Source: Dama dama (lineage: Eukaryota; Chordata; Mammalia; Artiodactyla; Cervidae). From it: a stretch of 64,000 nt of DNA. The notes under the pieces are model-generated. The model did not search any database and was not told the DNA's origin. It worked only from the letters and a program-made list of their open reading frames with translations. Below are positions 24,537 to 36,137 of the stretch, one piece after another (within the stretch, counting starts at the first letter, position 1; every line of letters begins with the position of its first letter). The translations under genes and the position numbers were made by a program. The DNA is taken from contig NC_083714.1 in NCBI RefSeq assembly GCF_033118175.1, positions 15,562,001-15,626,000 of the forward strand, given 5' to 3'.

Positions 24537-24601
24537 ATATGTAAGAAATTGTGAAAATGATGTAATGGTTTGAAAATCAAGTAAACCAGAGGATATGGAA
24601 T

Positions 24602-24690
24602 ATTATTTTTTAAATTGGGGTGTAGTTGCTTTACAATGTTGTGTTAGTTTCTGCTCTACAGCAAAGTGAATCAGCTATACTTAAACATGA
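24602..24690 (-). repeat. Short artiodactyl L1 3' end
   Basis: 'ttggggtgtagttgcttta', 'ttagtttctgctctacagc' and 'gtgaatcagctata', the reverse of the L1 terminus seen in plus orientation at 62500-62560. Confidence 0.75.
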
Positions 24691-26005
24691 GGATATGGGT
24701 TATGGAGGTGGAAAAATGTCAGAATTAAAGTTCTGGTCCTTGTGTCTGTAGGGCTACAGAGAGGAATGGAGCCCCAATGTGCCAGTTTGAGTGTAGTTAG
24801 CTTTGCAGGTAGCCCCCTGGTGGAACTTGAAATAAAAAACACTTTAAGAAAGCTATTGTTCTTGCTTCTTCTTTTTTTTTTTATATAGGTCATCATGTAA
24901 TTTTTAAATTAAATTTCTCTTGTAGATGGATTTACTGAAAAGAGGATGCTGCCAAGCTGGTTTGCAGTTTTCCATGTCACTGTTCATCACATGACTAGGG
25001 AGAGTTCAATAAAGATTTATGGAAAGGGCTAAGAACACACATGCAGAAACCTCAGTGATCCAACCAGGGCACAGGACCATGTGAGGGCTAGGGTGACCCG
25101 ACTGACATCAAATCTATTGTGGGATTCAATAAAAATGAAGTCTTATTATTGTATACTTTTTCTAGTGGGTAACAATCTTGCTAGGAGCACATTTTCCAGC
25201 AACACAAAATCAGAAGGAACAAAAAGAGGATCTTTCATGTGAAAAGAGGAGTTGAGAACCTCTGTTTTAAGTAGTTCATAGCCATAGTCCAATGAAAGTT
25301 CATATTTTTCAATCGAAAACTATATTCATTGCCATAAATTAAAAATTGATAGGTATTACCATGAGTCTCAGTTTAGGTCTAGAAGAGCTTGAGTGATAAA
25401 AATTAAGCTTACTTGGTTCTCAGAGTGTTAAAGGAAAGTTAGAAAAGGGTAATTCTCACCATTATTCTCAAAAGCTGAGTGAGATAATCTTGAATAAATA
25501 AAATGACCTAAAGTTAGCTAGTAGTAGGTGAGAGACCTTTTAAAAAGGTATAAAGAAAACCAGACCAGAAATCTAGAAGCAGAATTAAACAATGTCGAGT
25601 ATTTCTTTTGCTTATCATGATTTTCATTTCATGCTCCATACACATGCCAAATGTTGTTTTGTTTTAAAGTTGCTCAGCTCATATGCAAGTGTCAGACTGA
25701 AAGGTTATATGACTGCAGGATGAGGCTTGAGGGAGGAGATTGTGTCATATTCATAAAGCAGTTATTGAGCCCCGCCTTCCTGCTTCTCTCAGTTATCCAT
25801 ACCCTCGGCAAGCCAAGTGGCTGGCACCAGCCTCCAGAAGTAGACTGCTACTATTCAACAGCTATTTAAATTGTGAGCATAGTCCCTGAGGAGGGAGGAA
25901 GTTAATTTTTCTTTACATGAGTATCCTTGATCTTTTCAGCAAAGGAAACAGTATAAGGTCATCAACTATCTTCCATTTTCCAAATCTCCAGATAGGGGTA
26001 AATCA
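24691..26005. other. Intron block without recognised gene
   Basis: No gene or clear repeat recognised. The 72-codon ORF at 25651-25869 has no motif. Confidence 0.45.
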
Positions 26006-26008
26006 TAT

Positions 26009-26192
26009 ATCAGTTCAGTTCAGTCACTCAGTCGTGTCTGACTCTTTGTGACCCCATGGACTGCAGCACGCCAGGATTCCCTGTCCATCACCAATTCCTG
26101 AACTTGCTCAAACTCATGTCCATTGAGTTGGTGATGCCATCCAACAATTTCATCCTCTGTCAACCCCTTCTCCTTCTGCCTTCAATCATCTA
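26009..26192 (-). repeat. BovB LINE 3' fragment
   Basis: 'cagttcagttcagtcactca' tail, then 'catcaccaattcctgaactt' and 'ccttctccttctgccttcaa'. 5'-truncated. Confidence 0.9.
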
Positions 26193-27050
26193 TCTGCAGA
26201 GCTGAATTTTGCATGTCTGGTCCTGCTGATTGCTGCTACATAGGGGTACTTGGTGAATAGTCAGACAAAGAGAAGTGAAAAGTAGGGGTTCATTATGTAG
26301 GCTCTTTAGAGTTTTCCCAAGCTCAGAGTTAGGAGAAGGGATATTGGTTTAGGATCTGAATTTTCCAGTTTGGATTTCTGGAATGACCAGATTGGATTTT
26401 CAACTTTTCTCCTGAAGACAAGACGTGAGAAAATGTACCAAAATTGCAGCACTGAGAAATTTTAGGAGACCTGAAATATAAAATACAAGCTCTAGCCCAG
26501 TGACTGACTCAGGCCTATGGGCCTCAGAGCCCATATTTCTGTCTCTGAGGCTCAGGAAGTGTGGTTGGGGGAGAACATGAGTTCCTTCCATGCTATCGAT
26601 TTCAAAGAAGCATGGCCCTAATATTTCTGGCTCTTCTAAATACTCCTTATGGTTTTGGAAGCTGTATACACACCTAAATTTAATTCCTTTTGAGAATGCC
26701 TTTAGTTTTTACACTGTACCATCTTTTGAGATAATGAGGTCAGCTACTTTATTATACTCTGTGGAAATCATAACCTATCATTCATCCTAAAACTTGGGCA
26801 GTTTCAAAGACTCTTCTTTCAGACATCCTAGCAATTGGTGAACTAGATCTAGTTCTCCTTCTATGGAGCCTACATCATCTTAGAGATTTCTCTTCTTTGC
26901 ATTTTTTTTTCCAGAGTAAAAACTTGTCTTAAAAAATTCGATCCCAAATTTGGAAAGGAACTGTTTCCTTCCAGGTGATTTAAAGGGAGTAAACTTGGGG
27001 TAGTGTAAACATTGTACTGAATTCTTCAGGGGGGTCAGAGACTCTCTGGA
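26193..27050. other. Intron block without recognised gene
   Basis: No feature recognised. Confidence 0.45.
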
Positions 27051-27059
27051 TTTGGAGGC

Positions 27060-27225
27060 TTGTAAGGGGGTGACAGAGGATGAGATGGTTGGATGGCATC
27101 ACCAACTCAATGAACATGAGTTTGAGCAAACTCTGGGAGATAGTGAAGGACAGGGAAGCCTGGCATGCTTAGTCCATGGAGTCACAAAGAGTCAGACATG
27201 ACTGAGTGACTGAACAACAAAGAGC
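27060..27225 (+). repeat. BovB LINE 3' fragment
   Basis: 'gacagaggatgagatggttg' to 'gacatgactgagtgactgaa', followed by 'caacaa'. 5'-truncated. Confidence 0.9.
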
Positions 27226-27269
27226 ATGACAGAGGCTTCCTTGTCTAAGACTGTTTAAGAATCCCTCCA

Positions 27270-27450
27270 GGGCAGAGTCTCTTGACATTTGGGGCCAGAT
27301 AATTCTTTATTGTGGGGTGCTAACCTGTGCACTGTAGCATGTTTAGCAGCACCTATTAGCTCTCCCTTTCCACAGTTTTCACAACCAAAAATATCTCCAG
27401 ACATTGCCAAATGTCCCCTGGGGATATGAGGCTTGTATGGCAGTGGTGGA
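27270..27450 (+). repeat. MER5A-like hAT DNA transposon
   Basis: 'gtctcttgacatttggggcc', 'gcactgtagcatgtttagca' and 'ccagacattgccaaatgtcc' follow the MER5A (hAT-Charlie) consensus. Confidence 0.75.
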
Positions 27451-27719
27451 CTGGAGCAAGGAGGGACAGAAGTAGCTAGAGTTAGTTGTGCCTGTCTTAG
27501 GCTTGTCTTCTACCTGGGGATTGTGACACAATCCCATCAGTACACTGACCCACTAGGACAATGATTCTCAACCTCTGGAAGGGAAGGAGTAGGAATGCTC
27601 TTCCTTTCCCCAGGAGAGTATATTGATATGGAATTTTTGGTGAAGTATTAATTTTTAGCAAGTCTAGAATTCTGTATTATGAGAACTAATAACCATATTT
27701 GATTATTTAATTTGTATTT

Positions 27720-27912
27720 ATTTATTAAAACTATTCATTTATTCATTTGGCTGTGCTGATTCTTGGTTGCAGCATGCAGGATCTTTTCATTGCTGCATGT
27801 GAACACTTAATTGTGGCATGTGGGATTTAGTTCCCTGACCAGGGATTAAACCCAGGGCCCCTGCATTGGGAGCACAGAATCTAAGCCACTGGATCACCAG
27901 AGAAGTCCCCAT
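27720..27912 (-). repeat. CHR-type tRNA-Glu SINE
   Basis: Reverse 'ttccctgaccagggattaaa', 'ctaagccactggatcacca' and 'gagaagtcccc', the cetartiodactyl CHR SINE. Confidence 0.75.
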
Positions 27913-28184
27913 TTGGCTATTTGTTTTAAACATTTATTTTATTTTTTAAATTTATTTTATGATTAAAGTTAAATGATATTTAAAAATTCAGTTCCTCAGT
28001 CACTTTGTCTGTCTGCATTTCAACTACTCCCTAGCCATATGATGGCTACCTTATTGGATGGTATAGATAGAAAACATTTCCATCATGGCAGAAAGTCCTG
28101 TTGGATAGTGCTGCTCTAGGAGGTTGATAATCACTCTACAAGAGATCCCCACTGAAGTCTCTAGAGATGCCTTAGCAGTGGGTA

Positions 28185-28257
28185 ATAGTTAACATTTGCC
28201 AAATACTTTAAAACGTGCTAGGAACTTTGCTAAGCATTTGACATGTATTATCTCTTG
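28185..28257 (-). repeat. MIR, left part, split by BovB
   Basis: 'gtgctaggaactttgctaag' and 'catttgacatgtattatctc' are reverse MIR. The remainder continues at about 34095-34205, beyond the BovB nest. Confidence 0.75.
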
Positions 28258-28905
28258 TTTTCTTTCCATCTCTTAAGCGTCTGCTAGGTTTCTACCATTT
28301 TTATACTTTATACTTTACACATCTTTGGGCAGAATGCTCCCTTGATGTTTCCAATTTTCCCAAAGAGATCTCTAGTCTTCCCCCTTTTGTTATTTTCTTC
28401 TATTATTAAACAGTGTTCATTGAAGAAGGCCTTCTTGTCTCTTCCAGATATTCTCTGAAATTCTGCATTTAATTGGATGTACTTTTCCCACTCTCCCTTG
28501 CTTTTCAACTCTCTTCATTCTTCTGCTATTTGTAAAGCCTCCTCAGATAACCACTTTGCCTTCTTGCTTTTCTTTTTCTTTGGGATGGTTTTATTTACTG
28601 CCTCCTGTATAGTATTACAGACCTCTGTCCATAGTTCTTCAGGCACACTGTTATCTAGATCTAGTCCCTTGAATCTATTTGTTACCTCTACTGCAAATTC
28701 ATACAGGATTTGAGTTGTCATACCTGTCTGGCTTAGTGTTTTTCTTGGTTTTCTTTACTTTAAGCCTGATTTTTGCTGTGAGAAGCTGATGATCTGAGCC
28801 ACAGGCAGCTGCAGATATTGTTTTTGCTGACCGTATACAGCTTCTCCATCTTCGGCTACAAAGAATGTAATCAATTTGATTTTGGCAACAGTTAGAACCC
28901 TGTAT
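28258..28905 (-). repeat. Old BovB, inverted 5' segment
   Basis: Minus-strand BovB endonuclease end and linker: SDHQLL-like endonuclease terminus (GSDHQLLTAKIRL), then AKWLSEEALQIAEE and NAEFQRISGRDKKAF. The same BovB parts appear in plus orientation at about 31020-31600 in the younger copy. It is joined at about 28905 to plus-strand reverse-transcriptase (RT) sequence of the same age, so it is the inverted 5' part of one insertion. Confidence 0.85.
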
Positions 28906-29037
28906 GGAACAACTCATTGGTTCAAGATGGAGAAAGGAGTATGACAGGGCTGTCTGCTATCACCTTGTTTGCTTAACCTATATGCTGAGTACATGAGAAA
29001 TGCTAGGCTGGATGAGTTACAAGCCAGAATCAAGATG
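28906..29037 (+). repeat. Old BovB, RT segment left of nested insertion
   Basis: 'tcaagatggagaaaggagta' and 'ctatatgctgagtacatgag' correspond to the BovB RT region just before the catalytic box (compare 32303-32415). It ends at the 10-bp target duplicate gaatcaagat (29028-29037). Confidence 0.88.
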
Positions 29038-32000
29038 GCAGAGTAGAAGGATGTGTGCTCATCTTCTCCTGCAAGAACTCCAAAATTACAACTTGCTGCT
29101 GACAATAGAATGTTGGATCTCACCAAAGAAAGATACCCCACATCCAAGGGCAAAGGAGAAGCCCCAGAAAGACAGTAGGAAGGGTGAAATCATGATTAGA
29201 ATCAAACCCCAAATGCACCAGAGATGCTCAGAGGGCTCAAACAAAACCTTGTGTGAAACCAGGACCCAGAGACCCCACAAAGACTGAGACAGACCTGGCT
29301 TTGAGTGTTTGAGTGTTTCCTGCAGAGGTATGAGTCAGCAGTGGCCTGCCACAGGGGCAGGGGCACTGGGTGCTGCAGACTTGGATGTGGCATAAGGGCT
29401 CTTGGAAGAGAGCCCATCATTCCACCATAGAGCCGCCAAGCAGACAACCCACAAACTGCAGAACAATTATACCAAAGAAATTCTCACACTGTTAAGAAAG
29501 TTCTAGGATTTGTCAGCCTGGGGATCTGGAAAAGGGACTGAGAACCCCCAGAGAATTTGACTTTGGAGGCCAGTGGGATTTGATTACAGAACTTACACAG
29601 GACTGGGGAAACAGACTCTTGGAGGGCACAAACAAAACCTTGTGCACACCAGGACCCAGGAGAAAGGAGCAGTGACCCCACAAGAGACTGATCCAGACTT
29701 GCCTCTGAGTGTCCAGGAGTCTCGGGAGGAGGTGTGAGTTGGCAGTGGCCTGCTGCAGGGTTGGGGGCACTGAGTGCAACAGTGCATGCATGGGACCTTT
29801 TGAAGGAGGTCACCATTATCTTCATTACCTCCACCATAGTTTGGTCTCAGGTCAAACAACAGGAAGGGAACACAGCCCCACACAGCAACAAAAAATTGGA
29901 TTAAAGATTTACTGAGCATGGCCCTGACCATCAGAACAAGACCCAGTTTCCTCCACAGTCAGTCTTTCCCATCAGGAAGCTTCCATAAGCCTCTTATCCT
30001 TATCCATCAGAGGGTGGACAGAAAGAAGACCACAATCAGAAAACTAATCAAACTGACCACATGGAACACAGCCTTGTCTAACTCAATGAAACAATGAGCC
30101 ACACCATGTAGGGCCACCCACAATGGATGAATCATGGTGGAGAGTTCTGACAAAAAGTGGTCCACTGGAAAAGGGAATGGCAAACCACTTCAATATTCTT
30201 GCCTTGAAAACCCCATGAACAGTATGAAAAGGCAAAAAGATAGGACATGGAAAGATGAACTCCTCATGTCAGTAGGTGCCCAATATGCTACTGGAGAAAA
30301 ATGGAGAAATAACTCCAGAAAGAATGAAGAGATGGAGCAAAGAGAAAACAATGCCCAGTTGTGAATGTGATTGGTGATGGAAGTAAAGTCCAATGCTGTA
30401 AAGTGCAATACTTCATAGGAACCTGTAATGTTAGGTCCTTGAATCAAGGTGAATTAGAAGTAGTCAAACAGGAGATGGCAAGAGTGAACATCGACATTTT
30501 AGGAAGCTGTGAACTAAAATGGACTGGAATGGGTGAATTTAACTCAGATGACCAATGTATCTATTACTGTGGGCAAGAATCCCTTAGAAGAAATTGAGTA
30601 GCCCTCATAGTCAACAAAAGAGTCTGAAATGCAGTACTTGGGTGCAATCTCAAAAATGACAGAATGATCTCTGTTCGTTTCCAAGGCAAACCATTCACTA
30701 TCACAGTAATCCAAGTCTATGCCCCAACCACTAATGCTGCAGAAGCTGAAGTTGAATGGTTCTATGAAAACTGACAAGACCTTCTAGAACTAACACCAAA
30801 AAAGATGTCCTTTTCATCATAGGGGACTGGAATGCAAAAGTAGGAAGTCAAGAGATACTTGGAGTAACAGGCAAATTTGGCCTTGGAGTACAAAATGAAG
30901 CAGGGCAAAGGCTAACAGAGTTTTGCCAAGAGAATGCACTGGTCATAGCAAACACCCTCTTCAAACAAAAGAGAAGACTCTACACATGGACATCACCAGA
31001 TGGTCAACACTGAAATCAGATTGATTATATTCCTTGCAGCCAAAGATGGAGAAGCTCTATACAGTCAGCAAAAACAAGACTGGGAGCAGACTGTGGCTCA
31101 GATCATGAACTCCTTATTGCCAAATTCAGACTTAAATTGAAGAAAGTAGGGAAAACCACTAGATCATTCAGGTATGACCTAAATCAAATCCCTTACAATT
31201 ATACAGTAGAAGTGACAGATTCAAGGGATTAGATCTGATACTGTGCCTGAAGAACTATGGATGGAGGTTCGTGACATTGTACAGGAGGCAGTGATCAAGA
31301 CAACACCCAAGCAAAAGAAATTCAAAAAGGCAAATGGTTGTCTGAGGAGGCCTTACAAATAGCTGAGAAAAGAAGAGAAGCTAAAGGTAAAGGAGAAAAG
31401 GAAAGATATACCCATGTGAATGCAGAATTCCAAAGAATAGCCGGGAGAGATAAGAAAGCCTTCCTCAGTGATCAATGCAAAGGTATAGAGGAAGAGAATA
31501 GACTGAGAAAGACTAGATATCTCTTCAAGAAAATTAGAGATACCAAAGGAACATTTCATGTAAAGATGGGCACAATAAAGGACAGAAATGTTATGAACCT
31601 AACAGAGGCAGAAGAGATTAAGAAGTGGTGGCAAGAATACTCAGAAGAACTATACAAAAAAGATTGTCATGACCCAGATAATCACAATTATGTGATCACT
31701 CACCTAGAGCCAGACATCCTAGAGGGTGAAGTCAGGTGGGCCTTAGGAAGCATCACTACAAACAAAGCTAATGGAGGTGATGGAATTCCAGCTGAGCTAT
31801 TTTAAATCCTAAAAGATGATGCTGTGGAAGTGCTGCACTCAATATGCCAGCAAATCTGGAAAACTTAGCAGTGGCCACAGGACTGGAAAAGCCAGTTTTC
31901 ATTCCAATCCCAAAGAAGAGCAATGCAAAAGAATGTTCAAACTACCGCACAACTGGACTCATTTCATATGCTAGCAAAGTAATGCTCGAAATTCTCCAAC

Positions 32001-33227
32001 TGAGGCTTCAACAGTACATGAACCAAGAAGTTCCAGATGTTCAAGCTGGATTTAGAAAAGGCAGAGGAACCAGAGATCAAATTGCCAACATCTGTTGGAT
32101 CATAGAAAAATCAAGAGAATTCCAGAAAAACTTCTAGTTCTGCTTTATTGATTATGCCAAAGACTTTGACTGTGTAGATCACAACAAACTGTGGAAAATT
32201 CTTAAAGAGATGGGAATACCAGACCACCTTACCTACCTCCTGAGCAATCTGTATGCAGGTCAAGAAGCAACATTTTGAACTGGAAATGGAACAACAGACT
32301 GGTTCCAAATTGGGAAAGGAGTACGTCTGACTGTATATTATCACCCTGCTTATTTAACTTACATGCAGAGTACATCATGTGAAATGCTGTGCTGGATGAA
32401 GTACAAGCTGGAATCAAGATTGCTGGCAGAAATATAAAAAACCTCAGATACGTAGATGACGCCACTCTTAAAGCAGAAAGTGAAGAGGAACTGAAGAGCC
32501 TCTTGATGAAAGTGAAACAGGAGAGTGAAAAAGTTGAATTAAAATTCAACATTTAAAAACCTAAGATCATGGCATCCGGTCCCGTCACTTCATGTCAAAT
32601 AGATGGAGAAACAATGGAAACAGTGAGAGACTTTATTTTGGGGGGGCTCCAAAATCACTGCAGATGGTGACTGCACATGAATTTAAAAGACGCTTGCTCC
32701 TTGGAAGAAAAGCTATGACAAACCTAGAGAGCATATTAAAAAGCAGAGACATTACTTTGCCAGCAAAGGTATGTGTAGTCAAAGCTATGGTTTTTTCAGT
32801 AGTCATGTATGGATGTGAGAGTTGGACTGTAAAAAAAGCTGAGCGCCGAAGAATTGATGCTTTTGAACTGTGGTGCTGGAGAAGAGTCCTTGGACTGAAA
32901 GGAGATCAAACCAGTCAGTCCTAAAGGAAATCAGTCCTGAATATTCATTGGAAGGACTGATGCTGAAGCTGAAACTTCAATACTTTGGCCACCTGATGTG
33001 AAGAACCAACTCATTTGAAAAGACCCTGATGCTTGGAAAGATTGAAGGCAGGAGGAGAAGGGGATGACAGAGGATGAGATAGTTGGATGGCATCACTGAA
33101 ACAATGGACATGAGTTTGAGTAGGCTCCAGGAGTTGGTGATGAACAAAGGAAGCCTGGTGTGCTGCGGTCCATGGGGTTGCAAAGAGTCAGACACGACTG
33201 AGCGACTGAACTGAACTGAACTGAAGT
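29038..33227 (+). mobile_element. Near full-length BovB (RTE) LINE, nested, inactive
   Basis: A 4.19-kb BovB with TSD gaatcaagat at 29028-29037 and 33228-33237. Layout: about 1.1 kb 5' untranslated part; apurinic-type endonuclease from about 30390 (TCNVRSLNQ-like start, GDWNAKVGSQE at 30823-30855, SDHELLIAKFRL near 31096-31131); linker with AEFQRIAGRDKKAF; RT from about 31840 (FIPIPKK, GFRKGRGTRDQ, FIDYAK, and the catalytic box YVDD at 32449-32460, where the usual BovB form is YADD); C-terminal region to about 33180; and a CTGAACTGAA-rich 3' tail. Many stops (for example TGA 30595-30597, TAA 31803-31805) and frameshifts show it cannot encode a full ORF. It mobilised by target-primed reverse transcription and could have driven Bov-tA SINEs. 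Confidence 0.92.
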
Positions 33228-33237
33228 GAATCAAGAT

Positions 33238-34092
33238 AGGCGGGAGAAACATCAACAACCTCAGATATATGGATGATACCACTCTAATGGCAGAAAGTAA
33301 AGAGGAACTAGATGAGCCTCTTGATGAGGGTGAAGAAGGAGAGTGAAACAATTGGCTTAAGACTAAATATTAAAAACAAAAAACAAAAAACTAAGATCAT
33401 GGCATCTGGCCCCATTATTGCATGGCAAATAGAAGGGGAAAAGGTGGAAGTAGTGACAGATTTCCTCTTCTTGGGCTCCAAAATCACTGCAGGTGTTGAC
33501 TGCAGCTATGAAATCAGAAGATGATTGCTTCTTGGCAGGAAAGTGATGATAAACCTAGACAGTGTGTTTAAAAGCAGAGACATTGTTCTACTGACAAAGG
33601 CCCGTATAGTCAATGCTATGGTCTCCCTAGTGGTCAAGTACGGTTGTGAGAGCTGGACTGTAAAGAAGGCAGAATGCTAAAGAATTGATGCCTCTGAACT
33701 GTGGTGCTGGCGAAGACTCCTGAAAGTCCCTTGGATAGCATGGAGATCAAACCAGTCAATCTTAAGGGAGCTCAACCCTGAATATTCACTGGGATGATTG
33801 GCACTGAAGCTGAAGTTCCAATATGGTCATCAAGTTGATTGACATAGGTAGGAGAAACATCAAGTTAGTCATCTGATGCACACAGATGACTGATTAGAAA
33901 AGTCCCTGATGCTGGAAAAGGTTGAGGGCAGAAGGAGAAGTGGGCAACAGAGGATGAGATGACTGGATGGCATCACCGATGCAATGAACATGAACTTGGG
34001 CAAACTTTGGGAAATGGTGAGGGACAAGGAGGCCTAGAGTGCTGCAGTCCATGGGGTTGCAAAGAGTCCAGTGACTGAATAACAACAACAAT
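33238..34092 (+). repeat. Old BovB, right part after nested insertion
   Basis: Continues the RT from 'aggcgggagaaacatcaaca' with catalytic box YMDD at 33266-33277, then the C-terminal region and 3' end ('ggttgcaaagagtccagtga'). It has more substitutions than the nested copy. It ends near 34090 at 'caacaacaac', where MIR resumes. Confidence 0.9.
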
Positions 34093-34210
34093 TTCATATA
34101 TGAGGTAGGAAATGCCACTATTTGTATTTTATAGATAAGAAAACTGAGGCTCAGAAAGGTAAAGTAACTTGTCTAAGGTTACACTGCTACCAAACAGAGG
34201 AGCCAGGACT
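34093..34210 (-). repeat. MIR, right part
   Basis: 'tatgaggtaggaaatgccac', 'agaaaactgaggctcagaaa' and 'cttgtctaaggttacactgc' complete the reverse MIR begun at 28185. Confidence 0.8.
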
Positions 34211-34479
34211 TTTATGCAAGCACTTCGGATCCAGATCTTGGGTTTGTTAACAAGCATGTGGTATGGACTCAAGTGGTCAGGTGCAATTATGGCTTTCTGG
34301 CATCAGAATCAGCTCAGACATGCTGCTAGTGGATAAGAGAGAAGTTTCTTAATATGTGGGTAGAACACAGTATCTGGAGAAGGTGGATGTACAGAAGTCT
34401 AGGAAGCAGGTAGAGGTTTGGCAAACTGAATAGGGATGCTGGGCAGGATATAAGACAGGGACTCAGTTACTGGAATTAG

Positions 34480-34706
34480 TCTAGGGTATCTCAACCTTGG
34501 CACTCTTGATATTTTGGCCCAGATGATTTGTTGTTGTTGTTGCTGTGGGGGACTATCCTGTTCATTGTAGGATGTTTAACATTATTTCTGATCTCTACCT
34601 GCCTAATACAGGTAGCACCCCCTCCAGAAGTGTGACAGCCAAAAACATCCCTAGACATTGCCAAATGATTCCCCTGGGGTGCAAAATTTAGAACCATTAC
34701 ACTAGA
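34480..34706 (+). repeat. MER5A-like hAT DNA transposon
   Basis: 'atctcaaccttggcactctt', 'cattgtaggatgtttaacat' and 'agacattgccaaatgattcc'. A (GTT)n run lies inside at 34530-34542. Confidence 0.78.
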
Positions 34707-35955
34707 ATGTAAAGCAGAGGTTTGGATACATGGCAACAAGGCAGGGGTTTAGGCATAACTACCAACATGTAAGACTCAAGAGGGGACCAGCAGCTTGGCG
34801 GACTGGATACTGAAGTGCTGAGCTGCTGGCCTCCAGTTCTGAGAGTCCCTGTGACTAGGAACAGGATTAGTCACAGAGCCAGAACTAGAAGAGTCATCCC
34901 ATGGGAATGAAGGGTCTTCATCTGGGGGTGGCGGTACTGAATGGCTACAGTGGCAGGAAACTGGGCAGGTCATCATGGAGATGACCTTTCCATGGTATGG
35001 TGCTATTATTCTGTTATTTTCAATCCCACTGAAAAGGAGTCAAGGCACATGCACCTCATGGAAGTAACACAGTTCCCTTGGTTATCATCAGAATGCAAAT
35101 TCTATGAGTTATGGATGTTTGGGGCAAATATGAGACATCTACCATGACCACGAGTCATGGCAGGAAACATGTTTTATTGGTTGGCACTGCTAGAGGCACC
35201 TTGGAGGGACTTTGTATTTAAGTTCCTTCTTCTTGAACTCTCTACTTGGAATTTCTGAGTGGCTTCTCTAAGAGACACCCATGCAACAAGGAGCCTCTTG
35301 CTCTGTAAAAGGACTTGACTAGAGTTGGGAAGCCTTTGAGAAAAAGAAGCTTGAGACCAGATAGTGCCAAGAAGCTTAAGATCAACTAGCACAGACATCT
35401 CACTAGGAAGTCTTTCTTCTTTAGCAGAAAAACAGGCACCTTGATAGTACACTTCATAACGAGCAGTTGATTTTTCAGTATTCAATGGCCAGGAATAAAT
35501 TCCTGGGTCATAATAATAAATGGTGCATATTAAAAAAATATGTAACTTTCAATTGACAGGAAAAGTAGCTTAGATCATTTTGTGATTGAACCTATATCTA
35601 GCATGTGAACATCATCAATTGCAAGGAAGTTTTTTCCAAATACAGTCTTTGATGAGCGAAGATTAATGCCCATACAATGTAGTGCGTTTACTCATATATT
35701 TCCCCTCTATTACATTTTGAGAGGAAAAAACTTAAGAAAAATGCCACCCCCCACCATAATTTCTCCCTCTTTCAGACATTTCTTTGAATTGTTTTGCTTT
35801 GAACTGGCAGCTGCATTGTCAATTGTGTCTTCTCAAGTGGAATGCCTTTTGTTCTTACCAGAACAGACCAAGTGTTAAAAAAAAAGGAGCAGGAGCCTGG
35901 TTGCCTCCAGCTGGAAATGGGAGAAGGGAGAGCTACTTTGGGTTCCTTTTTTTAA
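34707..35955. other. Intron block without recognised gene
   Basis: No repeat assigned. The minus strand carries a 103-codon frame (35174-35485) followed by AATAAA-like sequence. I do not recognise the protein. Confidence 0.4.
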
Positions 35956-35959
35956 AAGT

Positions 35960-36137
35960 TTTTTTGATGTGGATGATTTTTAAAGTCTTTATTGAATTTG
36001 TTATAATATTGCTTGTTTTAGGTTTTGGGTTTTTAGCCACTTGGCATGTGGAATATTAGTTCTTTGACCAGGGACTGAACCTACAACCCCTGCATTTGAA
36101 AGGGAAGTCTTAACCACTGGATTGCCAGGGAAGTCCC
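35960..36137 (-). repeat. CHR-type tRNA-Glu SINE
   Basis: 'ctttgaccagggactgaacc', 'cttaaccactggattgccag' and 'ggaagtccct' in reverse orientation. Confidence 0.78.

Noticed and set aside
35174..35485. 103-codon minus-strand ORF followed by an AATAAA-like motif, resembling the end of a processed transcript
   Set aside because: No recognisable protein family, no poly-A tract at the end and no flanking repeats seen. Not enough to call a pseudogene.
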